Of a stretch of 64,000 bases of DNA, positions 62,131-64,000 are shown piece after piece (positions within the stretch are counted from its first letter, which is position 1; each line of letters begins with the position of its first letter). The translations under genes and the position numbers were made by a program. The stretch lies in assembly GCA_026413225.1 (NCBI GenBank), contig CM048576.1, positions 5,712,501 to 5,776,500 on the forward strand. The letters are read 5' to 3'. The DNA comes from Otis tarda (taxonomy: Eukaryota; Chordata; Aves; Otidiformes; Otididae). The notes under the pieces are model-generated. The model was not told where the DNA came from. It ran no database searches and saw only the letters and a list, made by a program, of their open reading frames with translations.

Positions 62131-64000
62131 ATGGGGGAGGGCAGCATGGAAAGTGATGCCTTTATTCATGTGTAAGCACCAATTTAACACTAGGATATTA
62201 CTCAAGTATCTACAAAGACACCCAGAAATAGAAAACTATGTCTTTTCTAAGGTCAATTAAGAAGATGAAACTCAGTCTAGATGTACAAGCCATGGAAAAA
62301 AAAAAAACAACAAAACCTAGGGAAAATGCTTGTGGCTGCATTACAAAAAATATGATGAGTTGTACTTTTAGCCCAAATTTCACATGAAACTGATTTTACA
62401 CTAAAATTCCAAGCTAAGGTCCTGGGACAAGCTGAAAATGATTTTTTTTTCTCGTGAAGTCCAAAAAGAGAGAGAGAAAAAAACCAGTCTCAGCGAACAG
62501 TTTTGTCATTTGGCTAATCATAAATTCAATTATTTTCCAGTTCTGGAAAAGTGTCTAAATGTCAGCTCACCACACCTAACTTTATATATCACCAAAATAC
62601 TTAATGACAAGTTAATGTCAGGGTGCAAATCAACATAGTTCAAAGATCTTCTATCCATCTAAGGTTACAGATGGGTGTTCTCTGTTAATTAGTTAGTATT
62701 TGTGGTGTTGTAATATGTGAAGACTTATATCCGTAAACCATTTTATTAAACATTACAAACACCAGCCAAAATTTGGTTCCTGCAGTGTATGTATACCTTT
62801 AAGAGCAAATCACTAAACCAGAAGGACCACAAGGTAACAGTGTGATAATCACAAGGAGAATGAAAAAGAATAGCTGCTCAAACCCAGAGGTTTAGACATC
62901 ACCTCTGAATTTCCCACTACTAGTTCTTCTGTATCATTCCTTTAGTATTATTGCATTACAGATCCTGTTGTCGTTTCATGCTCTGAGTGTAAATGACACC
63001 AGGGACAAAGCAGTACCTCAATAATAGAAGGACTCAGTACTTGGTACTTTAGCAACATCTGTCCAAAAATAACTGTTGGAGGGCATATTAATTCAGAGCT
63101 AGAAAATTCTCATCTTCTATGAATTACTATTTATTGAAATTTTAATAAATGTTCATCTCACTGGCTACAAGAGAATCTCACATGGCACGAGAGTAAAAGC
63201 TCATCTTTGGGGAAAAGTCTGCTTCTCTTGTGCTGTTCATCCTCAAGAGATTTCTTAAAAACAGCAACTATGAACTTCTGCATGATCAACTTTAATTTCA
63301 TCTTGTGAGTCTAGTATTTGACGTTAATGCCATTTGTGATAAGCACTATAGCACTATAGCATATAAGGTCATCTGTAAATAAAATCCCACAAGTATAAGA
63401 AATACACAAACAGCAAAGGTTTGACAACATGCAGGGGACCCATTTGCTGAGCTGTATGTACAGCCTTAGTCTTGTTTTCAGACTGAAGAGCTGTGAACTG
63501 GAAACAGGCCACAGAAATGTGAAACAGAATCTTCTGTTATTGTATTTTTCTTTTATTTGCTCAATTTGTTCTGTGATTTATATGCAGAATGCAATCTGGA
63601 AGATTGTATTGTTGTGCTAGCAGTAAACCCCACAATGGTCTTTGACTCTCTTACACCAAGATGAATTATTTTGCAACTTTGTCCGTGCTGTTAAATCATT
63701 AATTGAGGCAGTGGGCAGAAAAAAAGATCTCCAATTAAACTGGATTCTCTGTTTCTTGTGGATATCCAAATTTTGAAATATTTTAGATTACATAATAGAA
63801 AGTACTTTAGAAAAAAAAGCAATAATTTTTTACAAAAACATAATTTCTGAGGAAAAAAATAATTCAGATTTTAGGTGGCATAATTCTCTTGAAGTATCTC
63901 ATTCCCTCCGTTCAGAGGCAGAAATAAGTGCCTGACTTGACTGCCTCAGTCGATGGCATAAACCTTGGTGAACTGAATCCAGGACACAGACCATGAATGA
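62131..64000. other. AT-rich unique non-coding sequence
   Basis: No gene or interspersed repeat was recognised. An A12 run lies near 62296-62307 and a T9 run near 62441-62449. TAATTAG lies at 62686-62692. The perfect 8-bp tandem GCACTATA lies at 63343-63350 and 63351-63358. The final 300 bases are very AT-rich with several A runs. Confidence 0.5.

Noticed and set aside
1-64000. tRNA genes, rRNA, CRISPR arrays, phage or plasmid modules, bacterial operons
   Set aside because: No B-box-like GGTTCGAAT core in a cloverleaf, no regularly spaced repeats, and no conserved prokaryotic coding frames. The window is vertebrate nuclear DNA.

Overview
This window looks like anonymous nuclear DNA of a vertebrate, most likely a bird. 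Base composition is moderately AT-rich and CG dinucleotides are scarce. No reading frame resembles a conserved protein. The recognisable interspersed repeats are decayed copies of CR1, the LINE typical of birds, crocodilians and turtles, and of the MIR/CORE-SINE family. There are no Alu, B1 or L1 elements as in a mammal, and the low repeat load fits a bird better than a turtle or crocodilian. The species cannot be named from the sequence alone.

No protein-coding gene, tRNA, rRNA, CRISPR array or prokaryote-like operon can be supported. Open frames are short, scattered over both strands, overlap one another and lack recognisable domains. The longest (22068-22628, 186 codons) has no ATG at its start and is about as long as chance allows in 64 kb. 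The window is therefore best read as intergenic or deep intronic sequence.

Layout. 1-7.4 kb: unique sequence with a candidate conserved element (about 3.1-3.54 kb), a TAATTA cluster near 5.05 kb and a MIR relic at 4.14 kb. 7.4-7.9 kb: a CR1 relic spanning the end of ORF1 and the start of the ORF2 endonuclease. 7.9-19.8 kb: unique sequence with A/T-rich low complexity at 8.5-8.8 kb, a GC-richer patch at 13.7-14.0 kb and a polypyrimidine tract at 18.45-18.54 kb. 19.78-20.31 kb: a CR1 3' end. 20.3-34 kb: unique sequence with an old hairpin-like repeat relic at 24.2 kb, two perfect 10-bp hairpins at 27.2 and 28.04 kb (the second beside three 9-bp direct repeats), and an AT-rich candidate element at 32.7 kb. 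34-49 kb: possible MIR relics, a 33-base T run at 40.14 kb and an AT-rich candidate element at 48.2 kb. 49.5-52.1 kb: a probable antisense CR1 tail and two MIRs in opposite orientation. 54.7 kb and 60.5-62.1 kb: the best candidates for conserved regulatory DNA, the latter with two dyad-symmetric TAATTA/ATTA motif arrangements.

No genes act together here. If the window has a function, it is most likely cis-regulatory: the AT-rich, homeodomain-motif-rich segments have the texture of enhancers in vertebrate gene deserts. That is inference from composition and motifs, since conservation cannot be tested without alignments.
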